DNA of 64,000 nucleotides from positions 22,737 through 86,736 of the forward strand of contig CAJNYU010003695.1 in the NCBI GenBank assembly GCA_905331475.1, written 5' to 3'. The number at the start of each line of letters is the position of its first letter. Within the stretch, counting starts at the first letter, position 1. This DNA comes from Rotaria socialis (lineage: Eukaryota; Rotifera; Eurotatoria; Philodinida; Philodinidae). This document shows, in pieces, positions 34,546 through 48,729 of the stretch. The position numbers and the translations under genes are program-made. The notes under the pieces were generated by a model, which saw only the letters and a list, made by a program, of their open reading frames with translations, made no database searches and was not told where the DNA came from.

Positions 34546-37500
34546 ATGCGAGCAACTGTTGGTACTCAAGAATCAAGTATGACTCAATTGTCCGATACTA
34601 TTAATAAACGATCGTCATTTCATGCTGCGGTATGTTAAAATGATCAAGAAATCTATTTGTATTCTAAACATTCCCATAGGTTCTACGTACGCAAAAATTA
34701 GTGCGTGTTATTAAAACGATGAATAGTGTTGGTGAAATAACAAGAGAAGATCTGATTGGTTCAAATAAAAAGGATATGAGTCAACAGCAACAACTTTGGG
34801 AAATCCCAGTGGATAAAGTAAGTCATTTACATGCCGATGTTATTCTCTATGTAAGATAAATATATCGCTAATCATGAATGAATTAAGTTCACTTTAGTCG
34901 TGACAAGGCGGAAATAATCAAATGAGCTGCCATTACAAGAACTCTCTATCAATGAGAAAAGGCAAAATAATACTCTTGATCAAATGCGTATATATATATA
35001 TATATAATATCTTGTGATAGTATAGAAGTCATCTATTTCTCGATGCTTTGAACCAATTAATAAGGTTTAGACTTCTGTCGATTTCTTTCTTGAAAGAAAA
35101 ATAAGCGCCATAGACAGAGAGATAGAACAAACGAATGAGCTGGTTAGAATATAAAACAAACAGAACGAACCATCGTTTCAATGCGACGAGTATCGCGACT
35201 TTCATCATTTGCTTCAGCTGAGAGCCGACTTCATTTTAGAATCGACCGAGATCATACTTCCGTAATTGAATTTCTAATTATTTATTTAAAATTAAAAAAA
35301 ATTATATATTTTTAGACAACATCCAATCAAACTAGTGAAACATCAAGTGTAACATCCGGATTAGATTCACGTGGAAATACAACAGGAATAACAGCTAGTT
35401 CACGTCGGCTTGGTCAAAGGTTTATTATTCTTCATTATTCACCATTTAAAGCGGTGTATGTATTAGTTCCGATGGTTCTTTTTTATGTTTTGTATAACTA
35501 ATTATTCTATTATTCTTAGATGGGATTGGGTTATTATTTTACTTGTTTTATATACTGGAATCATTACACCGTATACAATATCGTTTCTATCTGATGAAGA
35601 TCAAAAACGAACACATCTAAATGAACTACCGGCAACGCGACAATTCAATGGCGAACGAACCAGCGTTCACGTATTAGTTATAACTGATGTACTTGTTGAT
35701 ATGATGTTTGTATTTGATATTCTGATAAGTTTTCGGTAAAAACTAGGATTCCTATGATCCTTTTAAATGCCTATTCTGTGAATAATCTCTATTTAGAACG
35801 ACATTTGTTTTAAAGGAAACAAATGAAGTTATCACAAGTCCAATATTAATTGCTAAGCATTTTGTTATGGATTCTTGGAAACGTTTTGCTGTCGATATAC
35901 TTGGTGCTCTGCCCTGGGATATTCTTTTCTATGGAAATGGAAGTCATTCGGTATGTGTCAAACGAACACTTGAATTTGAAGTAAAACCATTGTTTGTTTT
36001 CTTCCTCTACTGCAGAGTATGCGTCTAGCTAATTGTTTTAAATTAGCACGACTATTACGACTTGTTGCATTTGTTCAAAATTTTCAAAAAACCGAATATC
36101 GATCGGCTGTCTTATTTTTTCTGATGCTTCTTTTTGCTATTGCTGCACATTGGCTTGCTTGTATATTCCATTTTATTGCTATTCTCGAACGACCCAACTT
36201 GCATGTTAAATATTCATGGCTCGATCATCTTGCTGACAAATATAAAATGCCTTATCGTACGTGAATTTTTCCAAAGAAAATCAAATTAGTACAATTAAAT
36301 TATTTTAGTTATAAATGATACATTAAGTGGACCGGATTTAAAATCAAAATATTTAACTGCACTTTTCTTTGCTATGACATCACTGACGTCAGTTGGCTTT
36401 GGAAATGTTGCAGCGGTACAATATAGGAATCTTTGTTTTTTTTTCTATTTTTAACATTATGTTTGTAATAGAATACAAATGGTGAAAAACTTTTTTCTAT
36501 TCTATCCATGCTAGCTGGATGTAAGTAGACAGCGAGAAAAAGTTTCCAAGTCAATGTATTTTTATTTACTAGCATTCTTAAGTGCATCGATTCTCGGAAG
36601 TGTAACAACGATTATTATTAAATTATATCAAGGGGCTGAAGAATTAAAAGAAATGAAACAAAGTATTGATGATTTCATCAAACATCATCGTATTAGTAAA
36701 GTACTTGCGAAACGAATGCAAGAGTCATTTGAACACGAATGGAAAAATACCAAAGGTATCGATATGAATAGTATACTGAAAACATTTCCTGAATGTATTC
36801 AAGCTGATATATGTCTTCATCTTAATCGAGAATTGTTAAATACGTGTCCAGTGTTTGAACATGCAACTGAAGGTAGCCAATGAAAAAGAAATCGTTTTTT
36901 ATTGATAAAAAAAAAGAATTTTGTTTTGTTTGAAGTTGCTCTTCGAACATTAGCTATTCTTTTCAAATCAACTCATGTTCCACCCGGCGATACACTTATT
37001 CACCAAGGTAAGCTATAGAGTCCGTATGCACAAATATTATTGAGTTGAACTATGTTTCTGTGAATGTTGTCATTCAAACACACATGAGCCTAGTTTTTTC
37101 TCTCTCTCCTCATCTAGCCACAAGCTAGAAAACACATCAATGACATGTCAATTCGAATATGCGATGACATGTGTTTGTCAACTAAAAGATTCTTAATTTA
37201 AATAAAGCATTTTTCTTATTATAATAATATACGAAGTGAACGCGCAATGATGCTAATCGTATGTCAGAATTTCTCCCGAGTGTTCGCACGATGCGAATTT
37301 AATAAACTTCTAAAGGTGAGATCTCGCAACGGAAAACAAGGACATGAATTTTTGATAGTTTACTAATGTGTTCGTAAATTCAGGTGACATTCTCAATTCA
37401 ATTTATATTATTCGTGGCGGACAAATGGAAGTATTACAAAATAATGAATTACAAGCGATACTGGGTCGTAATGATATCCTCGGTGAAAATCCATGCAATA

Positions 37501-38674
37501 CGGTAACACCGGGAAAATCCCGATGTGTTGCTAGAGGTATTTTTGTTTTAATGAAATCTTCTTATTGAATTATTCTCTTCTGTTTTTTTTTAAATAAAGG
37601 TTTAACTTATTGTACATTAAATAAAATTCATCGAGATGATTTACTGCATGCTTTACAACTGTATCCTGATTTTGCTAAATCATTTATAGAACGATTTCGA
37701 GTAACATTTGATCTTCGACAAGTATGTAAAATCCAAATCCTTTTATCCTCTTGAAAATGAATTCTAATTTTATTTTCAGTGCGAATTAAATGAGTCAAAG
37801 CCATTTGATACACTAGATAATGATATTCAAAAACTTATTAATGAACGTGGTCCGAAATTGCAAACCAAAGGAGAAATAACTCCATTACATCAACGAGACG
37901 ATGGTAGATCGAAAACATAAAAAGAATACTAATAGATTGCTTTTTGTTTTAATCTAGAATTTAATCAATTATCTTGTTCTCGAAATTATCGTGGTATGCA
38001 ACTGGGTATCGATGGTACAAGACGAGCAATGACCACAATTGTTGAACTATCGCCGGAACAGGCATTAACATCACCCGAAGAGCTTGATTTTGGACGAGAA
38101 GGAACAGGGACACTATTGACACCTTTATCTCAAGGTATTTGTTTGCTTTTAAACGGGAAAGATAAATTTCAACTTATCGAGTTACTTTCAGGTGCACTAA
38201 CGAATACCCGTGAAGCGATTGTGTCCGTGCCGAAAACTGCGCAACTAACCACAACGGATTTTCAACCCAAATATTTAAAGAACTCATCATCAACTATACA
38301 GATTAGTTCATCACCGAAAATCCTCTGGTAAAAAACATTAACTTTTGAATTATAAATAATATATATTATCTTTTATATTAATAGCCCATTAAAGAAATAT
38401 GAAACGGGACCCGTACGATGTATGGCAGATGTTGATGCTGCATTAGCATTTTTGCAAATGTAAGACGTCGAAACAGATTTTTACTGCTTAACACTGCGTT
38501 TTCTTCTCTAGACGTTTGGATAGTTTAGAAAAAGTGATGGATGACAAAATGAAAATGTTACTTCATGCTGCTCAAGACATTGCGTCAACCAATACCCATC
38601 GAAAAAACAATGATTCTCATTGCCATCGCCCCAGTGAAATTCTCATCGACAAATTGCTTTTTCCCAAAGACTAA
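34546..38674 (+). CDS. ERG-type (KCNH/Kv11-like) voltage-gated potassium channel
   Basis: Seventeen exons start at 34546, 34680, 35316, 35520, 35797, 36016, 36309, 36472, 36551, 36936, 37384, 37600, 37780, 37958, 38192, 38385 and 38512; about 823 aa. Order: a short N-terminus without a PAS domain; [13 protein letters not shown] leading into S1; S2-S3 with [20 protein letters not shown]4 [15 protein letters not shown]; a long ERG-like turret; selectivity filter TSVGFGNV; S6; C-linker ([12 protein letters not shown]); cyclic-nucleotide-binding homology domain ([18 protein letters not shown]); and a C-terminal coiled region. The filter, turret and C-linker place it with ERG rather than EAG or CNG channels. 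Oddities: the inner S4 charges are replaced, and the exon 8/9 junction in S6 (36520/36551) leaves a 30-bp gap and is one base out of phase. All other junctions agree. Expected in the plasma membrane as a tetramer. Confidence 0.88.
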
Positions 38675-41600
38675 TCATAATTTCAGTTCGCCATCACACA
38701 TTTATTATCGACCGAGACTGAGGATTGCGACATCTGCGTTGTTTTAACACGCACAGAATAAGAAAGATGAAGGACGAACCATAACTTTGTCACCTAGAGA
38801 TAGATAGTTGCACAAATGAAAAGCAATGCTTGTAGGCATTGATTGGATAATCTAGCTTTGTTCTGTTAATCAGGATAGAGAAAGGCTTTTATTTCTGGTC
38901 GACATATGTTTATATATTTTGTTTTTTTGCTTTGCATATTCAGAATAATAAAAATAAAAATAGCTTTACGACAACATGAATTCACGAGTGTGTCCGTATC
39001 TTCTCTAGCTTTCATTGATTCGGACTGAAATTCTATTCGCAAGAGTTGTGAGAGCTTTTAACGTTCCTACAAAATCAATACTTCAATTTTCCTCTGTAAC
39101 CTAACATGAGCGTCCATATGTGCTGAAGAGCAGCATTTTGCTCTTGAAACTTGTTGATGTCTGATTAATGAGAATTCCTAAAAAGTATCACCATCAGATA
39201 AATCTAATAGAGTATAGCAATGATCACGATTTTCTTGTGCTTTATCTATAATTAATCAACAGAATTGTATAGCCTCTATCGGAAAGAAAACTATAATAAC
39301 TTTATCTTGAGGGTTATGGCATGCAAAGTCAAATATTTATTCAATTGTATGTTCAATTAAGACATAAGTTCTGATACTCACTAGCATTTAATGCAATGAT
39401 ACTTGTTCTCTATTTCCAGTAATGAATTTATTCATTCAACCGTACGAATAAACTTCACGCCATATGAATATAAATGGAATAGTAATTGCTCGATGCAATT
39501 ATTTAGATGGCCATCAATATATATTTAAACAAAGCTTTACAAAAAATTTCTTTCGACAGGATAAATCTCTGTTCTATCGTAGTAAACATTAATAAGCAAT
39601 TATTTTCATTGGCGTATAATGCCCTTTATTTTACTTCAAAGAATAAAATGTGTAAAAAACTATAGCAGATGTTGTCTCTATCTACCTATATGGTCAATAA
39701 TAGGGTAGCTACTCGTTGCGACTTATCGAAGGGCTCAATTAAAATTCTCGATGACAAAAGCATGAGAAATCTAGGCAGTGCTTATTTCGAATTACTTCAA
39801 ACTAATATAAAGAAAATATTATCATATTCAGAAGAAGTGTTTGTTTTCATATGTAGAATGTCTGTTGAATAAGAGTGAAATCATGTCATTGGTTTCTAAT
39901 AAATATATATATATATATTTTTATTATTATTATTATTATTCATATGAAACTCAAGAGCCAGAGTAAAGGAAATACTCATGAAAAAATGCGCATACAAATT
40001 TATTGCATGGCTGACTTTTTCTTACTTAATGTTGTTTACATGTTCATGAATAAAATAAGATGGAATCTATGGGAGAAAAAAGCGTTCTGTCACAATACGA
40101 TTGCAGTACACGTTTTTGAGATAATTGCCTTAACATTCATAAAAGTATGTGTTAATCAATAAGGATAAAATTCGAATTCATTTGATTTAGATTTATTTTT
40201 CTATCTTGTAAACAATCGTTGTAATCCTTTCAATGACAAAGCGACAGAACAATCGAGGTAGTATGACTTGCTTATTATTGAAGAAAAGGAAAAATAAATT
40301 CCACGGATCGCTATAATCTTGATTATCGTTACTAAAAATAAATATCTACTGTAATGATTATATAATTGTTTTTAGTTGAAGAATGAATCTAGGTCATAGA
40401 CAACCAATGAGTTATGCATATATGTAGATCGTTCAAAAATAAATCTATCATGGGAAATTATTTTAAGTTTTTATTCATAAATGAATAGTTTTCTCCGGGA
40501 CATTAAGTTAATTAATATACAACCAAGAAGAGAATCCGAATGGATAAATAATCAATTCACAATCGGGATTGCATCGACTGAAAAGAGATTTTTAAATTAT
40601 TTCTTCTATGAGTCTGATTTCTAATTCTTTCTTAGCGTATTTTTTATTTATAGTTTTTGCTAACGAAAACTATCGTCATACACCCGTAAGCTATTCCTAA
40701 CAGGAAAGCGTTAGCTTACTTCTTTCTTTTTTCATTCGAAACTATAGAAAAGGAACTATCGATAAGAAAATTTCTAGGTTATACTACTGTAGTTTTCTAC
40801 GATTAATATGTAAAAATATTCTTTTATTAATGCTTTTACTATTTTGCAAATATTACAAGTTTTTCTTAGGCTTCAATAATATATTGAAATAAAACATTAC
40901 AACATCGTCATACAATATTCAATAGACCAAAAGAATAAATCTATAGTTATATTTGATACAGTAATTTGACCGCGTAGTGAGTATCCGCAAAAAATGACGA
41001 TGATTATCAATGTTTGCTTGTTTTATTCATATGATATCGACATATATATGTGTGTGTGCGCGCACAGTTGGTGTTAATAATAAATCGACACATGCTATTC
41101 ATCTCTCATTTCAAACTATAGACACTCATCAGATGATTTCTCTCTCTCTCTCTCTACTATTACCTAAATAGGTATTAATAGTGAATTTAGACATTTGTGT
41201 AAAAGAAAAAGAAACTAATCTATCAATTTAATCTCATTTTCATATAACTAAGAAGGTCTTCCTATTCATAAGAGTAGAAAGTGCATTTTTTTTCTTCGCT
41301 CTTCTTATACCATTTAAGTAATATGTTTTGTTAGGGAACAAAGAATTTACGATGTCTCGCAATTTTATAACCAATGGCTATTTCTTTGTTCTTTGCCTTT
41401 GAATCTCGAAAAGAGAAGAGCACTTCGGTCATTTTTTTTCCGCTTATACCTATGTATATGAGGTTATTACTTCTAACGAACAAATTCTTTTTTCCTCCCT
41501 ACCTGTCTCTCTCTCTCTTCTCGTTTCAATAAATACACGTCATAACAACGACAACGCATGCATATGTTACTTATAGATGAATAAGCGTACAGAAGCATGA

Positions 41601-42330
41601 GAGAGAGAGAGACAGAGGGGGAGGGGGAGGGGAAGAAAAAAACGAGAGGGAAGAACTGACCGGAAATTGAACGCACATACACAAACAGGTACCTCACTTT
41701 CTTCCTAATGTTTATATTGCATAAGTTTTTTGTTTTCTTTTTTGTATCCTGTGTATTGACAAATGCCACTTCTATCATCGGTTGACTCCGGTAACAGCAT
41801 TTTTTCCTTGATTTTAACATTCGTATAAACACATAGTGCGCTAGTATATGAAACATATGGTATCCTTCATGTAATCATTTAACAAATAGTTCTGTGAGCG
41901 CAAATAGCATTCATTACATATATTCAATAAAATTTAACGCATTAGAACAAAAAAAGAAAGGAAACTTTAAGTAGACTTTAGAGATCGGCCGTTGTTACCC
42001 ATTATCAAGGTAAAGATGAATACTTAACGGGTTCTTTCAATGAGAAAAATATCGTCTGTTAAACACTGTCGCCAGTTTTTTTTCTCTTTTAGCTAGTATG
42101 CAGTTGATTTCCACATTTTCTATTTTTACACTTATACTTTATTTAATGGGATGTCGCTAGAAGAAACAACTAAACTTGTACGATATTTGTAATCTACATA
42201 TCGATCGATTTTTATTCTATTGTGCTTTCTTTTGTATTCTAATCATGTGAGAGATCTCTATTGAGTTATTCTCGATCGTCTAATCTTTGGACAGATTGAC
42301 ATTGTGTGATAGTAAAAAAAAATACTCGCT

Positions 42331-42382
<52 letters not shown>

Positions 42383-42857
42383 CTTTTCTTTCTGTTACTA
42401 TTCTCTCCTGTTTTTTGTCCCCGACTGCTTGTGTTAGTGCTTCCCGAGTCTTCGTCTCCACAAACCATTTTCCTTCTTCGCAACTGGAAAATGAAAATCG
42501 TCTTTTCCCTCCCTTCGTTACCATCTCTCTTTTCTTTCTCGTTCTCATTCGCGTTTGTGTTTAACTCTAATCATATGTGTATATAGCAGTCACACACAAA
42601 CACACACACACACAGCCGCATGAGCACACACATGTACTTTTAGATGATGCTGACAACATATCATGTCGTATTATATTAAAAAAAAAAAGAGAGAGAGAAG
42701 AAATTTCTTTTCATATGTTATAGATTATAGATGTTGCTACATTATCTTTATCATTATGACAAAAAACAACGGCAACATCACCAACAAGAATTTGATTGAT
42801 ATATAGACTGACTGATTGATTGAGCGCTCCCGTTTTAGGTTTTTCTCCTATTCGAAG
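38675..42857. other. 4.2-kb non-coding interval with simple repeats
   Basis: No gene found. It contains a TATATA tract joined to GAGAGA (42331-42382), TC runs near 41140, a GA/GGGGAG patch near 41600, and CA repeats near 42595. It probably holds the promoter and 5' UTR region of the SH3 gene. Small ORFs here are made of these repeats. Confidence 0.55.
42331..42382. repeat. TA/GA dinucleotide microsatellite
   Basis: About 13 TA units are followed directly by about 13 GA units, a compound microsatellite upstream of the SH3 gene. Confidence 0.95.
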
Positions 42858-45800
42858 ATGTGGAAGAAAATAAAAGAAATTCTTTGTAAGCATACTGGTA
42901 AGTTTTCGTAGCATGTTATTTCAATCGTAGACACAAACACTATTATTTTGAACCATAAAATGCGTGTGTATGCATCAGGCATTGGCGCATCATATCGATT
43001 GCATGTGTTATATATATATATATATATCTGTGAGCTCATAGGCGAGTGAATAGGCTGAGACGACGGGACATCTCAAATCATATCAGATAGATACGATAAA
43101 TCAGAGGGGCATCAGAAGAAAAAAGGAGAAATGATAAGCAATCGGTTTCTTTTTTGGTTTGCACTCTTCTATCACATAGTTTATTTAGACACAAGGCAAG
43201 AAGGAAAAAATGAGGTGAACTGTATACACGAGCGTTGATGTTTCAATAAATGAAAGCACAGTCAATATTAGCTAGAGGAAATGTTTATATCAAGACCGAA
43301 CTTATTTGACTAACTCAATAAGGATCTTTGAACTTGTTCTTGTTTGTTTCTTCTTTTATATTGACGCATTTTGTATGTTTATACTTAATCATGTCAAAAA
43401 TGAAATCACGCGATACACTGAACATTCTATAGCAAATTGATATATCTTGTGTATCGACGGATATCCGATATTTTCTCAATTGTCTGTTAGTTCATAGAAG
43501 AGTACTCATTTTCTCTTATTATTGTTTAGCTTACAAAGATGAATCAACAACACCATTGGGCACCGCTACAATGACGACGTCTGTTATCGACCTAAGGTCG
43601 TTGCCAATCATGTCGTCGCAGCGAGCGGAAACAAGCGGTCAGCATCAGTCATATCGTAAATTAGGTGCTCAAACGTTGAACAAGACTGATGAACATTGCC
43701 GTTCATTGTTCAATCTTTTGCCAGCGTCATTGCGTCCTCGTCACTATTACCAACATCGTCAAACATCAAATAAGAAAGGCGTTGATGCTGTAAGTGTTAA
43801 AAAAAGAGAACGATCCTTGTTGCGTCATATTGTCATCATTACCCATACAGTGACACTTCATTCATCTATGATTAGTACATACATTTCTAGCACGTAGTCG
43901 TTCTTCCATAGCAATCGATAGAAGTAAATTGACTTTTTTTCTTCTTTTGTGTATGCAATATAATTATCATCACTATCAACGATTAGAATCTAAAGAATAT
44001 TTAATAGAAAACACGATGATGTAATCGTCATTAGTTGAGACAAGCTCTACCATGAGTGACTATCATACAATAATCAATAATCATATTGGTATTCGATCGA
44101 TCGATCGATCGAGAATTTGTCTTTTCCCATTCTTTGCTAGTCTAATTAACTACATTAGCATTTTATAATTTTATAATTGTTATTTTATGGAACACTTGAA
44201 GAACGAGTCCTACGTGCTGAGAGATACATGAAATTCTATCCAGGAAATTCATACACATATGTGACCTTCGAGTTTTCGCCGCTGGCTTTGACTCTTTGAT
44301 ATGCAAGCGACATAAAAGCCTAGAAAAAAAGAATCATCATTTATTTAACACAATCTAAATAATGTCAACAAATTCAGGCAGAGTTTCCATTTTTTTTGTA
44401 TGTTGGTGATAATGTATAATCATCGTTATTCAATCTTTCATTCGTGTGCATGCACATCATTCTCGAGGGCACATTTTGTGCGTACTATAGATGTTTGTTG
44501 TCACTCCGTTATTCTCGATTTTTAATGGATATTATAAAATGAAGAGAGACAAGACTGAGCGCATCTTCTCCTTTTTTAGTTCTCATTTGTTTCGCGCTAT
44601 GGAAGCTTAATTATTCATGATCAAGAATTTACATAGCGGGCACGCATATAGGAGAAGATCGAAGAAGAAGAAAGAGCAGAATAAATGACAAAAGTAATAA
44701 GTACTCTTTATATATATATATATTTTTTTTTTACTCTGATTTGGTTTTCTAATACCGATAAGCTTTAAGAATGTGTGCTGTTTCTTTCTTTCTTTCTTTC
44801 TTGCAAAGCTAATCATTCTAATTTTATTTTATTTTTCTTCTCCTTTGAATACATTAAATAAGAAAAGCCATTTAGCACCAGTAGGAAAGGGCAAAAAAAT
44901 GGAATAAGCCTTCTTCTTCTTCTTCTTCTTCTTCTTCATTATTGACTAAGAGTAGTCCGAAGCAAACATCCTGTCTTTAGAAACATGAAGATAGGCAAGA
45001 ATGAATTCTTTTCTTTTTTCAAAAATCATGTTTTCTCTCGTTTATAGTCAACAACGGCGCAACCATCATCGTCAAACGATATCATTCGTACTGATTACGA
45101 TTCAGGTTACATGTCACAAAGTCTCTTAAATCGTACATCATCGTATGCGTCATGTTATTCAGCTGTTGCAACTATAATGCCAATATCGTCCATGACTCGA
45201 CACAGATCAATTGAAAGTTTGCTACAAGGACATTCAAAATCAAATCCAGCCAATATATGTATTATCGTTCGAAAAAATTTTGAACCATTTGCTCAAGCAC
45301 ATATCGCTGTTACAAAAGGTAAAATCTACGGAACTGAAATTGATGATTATAGTGAAAGAATTATTCTGATACGCTCTCTAATTCATCTTAGTTCTATTAA
45401 ATGACACTAAGAAAAGGATTAGACCTTCTTTTTCTCGGTGACCTATTCGAGATCTATTTGCCAAAGATCTAATTATAGTAATAAAATAGAAAAAGAAGAA
45501 GAAAGAAGAACTTACTTTTTTTACTTGGCTGAAAAATGAGACGTACCAGAGGCAACTTCAGTCATCTAATCATTTTGTTTTTCTACAACGAACTAGGCTT
45601 CTATTGTTCGACATGAGTCTTTAAGAAAAAAAATCTTTTATTTAGTTCAATCAGCATGTATCTCTACAGGATTCATTCTAAAAAAGATTTGATAATCTAA
45701 CAATTCTAATTTGTATTCTATAACAAAACTCATAGTAGTTTGTTCGAGTACAATTTTTTCAAAATGTTACTCATTATAGAACATTTTCCTTTAATGCGCA

Positions 45801-48454
45801 ACACTTAAATTCTCATTAGAAACATGAATTTTTTTGTTTCTCTTTTAGCATATAAATGTTTAAGGTTGCTCTTCTCTTCATACGCATATTAAAGAAATCC
45901 TTTCTTTTTCTTTATAAAAAAATTTTTAAAATTGCATAACGAACAGTAATTCGAATATCCGACAAAGAACTTTTCTTTTAACTTAACATGCAACTGAGAA
46001 AGAAAAATGAGAATTATTTCTTGTGATTGCTTTTCTTTCTTCATGTTCAGGTATGATTGTGACTGCATTGTTTTCTCGTGGACCTTGGCTTTACATACGT
46101 GTTGATTCTAATGGGAAAACAGGTTATATTCCACGGATCATATGTTCATTATGTCACAATCGCATGAGAAAAGCAAATAATTTATCAGTTTCATCAACCG
46201 ACTCCTCGTTTAGTAAAGAAGATGAATTGCATCTAACCGAAATGTCTTTAAAAAATGAAAAAGATCTTGGTAACTCATGCAAGCAACCCATGAATCGATA
46301 TTTATCGCATAGTTCAGCTATAATTAATAATAATAATAATTCAAATCAACGATTAGAACCTATTTCTTTTGACGAACGTGAAAGATGTAATACATATACT
46401 TTACCCAGACAGCCACGATCAAATGTATCATCATCAAAAGATCGTCGATTAACAATAAGTTCTATCAATTATCCATCGTTAACGAGTAAACAACCATCGG
46501 TTAATAATAAAAATGACAGTAAAACAACAGCAAATAACAACAGTAATAGTGTTATACCAGCACGTGATACCGATTCATCTAGTACGCAAGATTCTGGATA
46601 TTCCGAGTCGACACCATTTTTTCTTGTACAACAAGCAACACCGGAACATGAACAACCACCGGCACATCCAATATTGAATAGTTCAAAAGTATGTTTGAAA
46701 ATTTCGATTAGCAATAAAACGTTCTAGCCAAGGGAATCTTGACCTGTTTGAACCACTTTTTGATTTTCTAGACTAATCAAAAAAATCGATTATTTTTCAA
46801 GGATTCTTATGCGTCTCTCGGCTCGTAGTTTATTTGATAGAGCATTGCCTTTCTTTTTCTCCCCTATGAAAAAGAGAATGTATAATAGAAAGCCTCAAAT
46901 ATAACTATGAAAGAGTCATATTTTTGTCAAAGTTTTGATGCGGAAATTTCAGAGCGTGATTCAGTCACTCATAAAGCAATGAAGTTAAACTAAATTATGT
47001 GCTATTACGATGAATATAAGAAAGTGACATAAAATGAATTTCAAATAGAGCTGTTCTAGGGCTGCTAATTGTTTTGCTTCCGCCCGGATTCTATTTTCCA
47101 GCTTGTCAAAGATTCATTTATAAATCTGAACACATACAAAATACTTCGTCTAAATCAATATTTGAAACTTTCAGTTGATTCTTCTAATAAGCCGACATAG
47201 AAAACAAACAAGATTTTTCTCTTAGGAAAAGCAAGCTGCTTTGAATCGTATTCATTCGGCAATCCCAAGATTCTTTTTTTGTTGAACACACACACACACA
47301 CACACACATTTTCTTAGTCGTGTATCCAAACTAATTTGTCGTATTACAAAAGAACTCGATCTCACTTTAGTTCCCATTGGAATAGAACGTATGTAGGCAA
47401 AAGCAATTTTTTTTCTTTTCAGAAATCTATTACAACACCACATTACGCAACTGCTCGACGTTCGACACTTTTGAAAATTCCGGACTCAATAAACCCAAGT
47501 CAACCACATCAACAACAAATGAACTCAAATCGAAATCATCGACATACACTTCTCAATGGTATATCAACGAATGAAATGATTAACAACGATTCGAATAGAC
47601 GTCATACATTAGATAAAAATAATAATAATAAAACTATCAATTCGACCACATCAACAAATAGTGCCGGTAGTCGTCCACGTGAATTTGCTTTAATAAGAAA
47701 TGTTCGTCAAGATAAATCTCAATCACAACAGCAACGAGTAAAACCATCTATCTATAATTTACCGAAAAGTCATGTACAAATTCCAGCGAGTATTTTTCTT
47801 AATCATCATCGGCAAAAACAACAGTTCGGAAGTTCTCACAGTGCTTTTCGTCCTGTTCAGCCGACAACGAAACATAAACGAGCGTCAAGCGAAGGACATT
47901 CACGGTCAATATCGACAGCATCGTCATCGTCGTCGCCGTCGTCAACATCGGCATCATCATCCGACGTGTCATTGAATGTTGACAAGAGTCTTTCTAAACG
48001 AAGGCGTTTATCATGTGATTTACCCGTTCCGATTCTTTCGAAACTAAATTCAAATAGTTTAACACGTTCTGTCTGCGATCAATCATCGTCCTCCATAAAA
48101 TTAAATCATCATTCTCGAACCATGAGCGACATATTATGCGATCAATTCAGTGAGATCAATATTGATGCGATTGAAAAAGATTCAATGATTCAACATCATC
48201 CAAAAAAATTACAAAATTCTCAACATTGCTTATTTACAACGATAAAAGATTATCGTAGTTCTCGTGCTTCTTTTTCAGTTCAACGCGGTGATTTTGTTTA
48301 CGTACTTAAACAAGTCGGACAAGCTTCTTATCTTGTTCGGAAACAAAATGGTGGACAAATAGGATTTTTACCCAAAGCATTGCTACAGCCGGCAACGTCG
48401 ACAAGAATAGATGCTTTCCTAGAGACACATGGATTTCGCGAGACGGTTATTTAA
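42858..48454 (+). CDS. Two-SH3-domain adaptor-like protein
   Basis: Five exons: 42858-42885, 43530-43789, 45048-45318, 46051-46688, 47423-48454. Phases agree and the product is 742 aa. The first exon (MWKKIKEIL) is short and least certain. SH3-1 spans about 165-218 across two exons: IIVRKNFEPF, then VTKGMIVTALF, GPWLYIR, NGKTGYIPR. SH3-2 spans about 668-720: FTTIKDYRSS, FSVQRGDFVYVLKQ, YLVRKQNGGQIGFLP. Both have the ALYDY-like start and the G(F/Y)(I/L)P end of the fold. Between them are about 440 residues of Ser/Asn/Gln-rich, low-complexity sequence with many phosphorylatable Ser. Introns here are long (0.6-1.3 kb) and carry TTC, CA and TCGA repeats, unlike neighbouring genes. I cannot name the family; a scaffold that binds Pro-rich partners is the reasonable inference. 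Confidence 0.82.
44909..44938. repeat. CTT trinucleotide repeat in an SH3-gene intron
   Basis: About nine uninterrupted TTC/CTT units inside the second long intron. Confidence 0.9.
47286..47308. repeat. CA dinucleotide repeat in an SH3-gene intron
   Basis: About eleven CA units, about 115 bases before the last exon of the SH3 gene. Confidence 0.9.
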
Positions 48455-48729
48455 ATTTTTTATTTCTTTGACTTTTTCTTTTCTTATTTTGGATAGTTGT
48501 GAAATCTATACTATTAAAATTGTACTTGTTCTTCTTCTTCTTCTTCTTTTTTTTCTAGTCCTTTATTTTGTTTTGTCTTTTTGCCTAACGTCTCATTTTG
48601 TGGACCATGTTAACTTACGAATTTTTCAACTAGCATCAGTCGCGATAATAGCTCAGGATAATAAAAACAAAAGAAACACGAACATTTCCATCCATCGATA
48701 GCCGGTGTAACAAGGACGAATAAGAGACC

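Noticed and set aside
39669..40162. Two adjacent ORFs of 67 and 95 codons
   Set aside because: AT-rich chance frames, one running through a TATATA/TTA repeat; no protein-like pattern.
41473..41856. 127-codon minus-strand ORF
   Set aside because: Its composition follows a low-complexity GA/GGGGAG tract; no domain, no splice support.
42280..42586. Overlapping ORFs on both strands around 42.3-42.6 kb
   Set aside because: They are generated by the TA/GA microsatellite and its purine/pyrimidine-rich flank.
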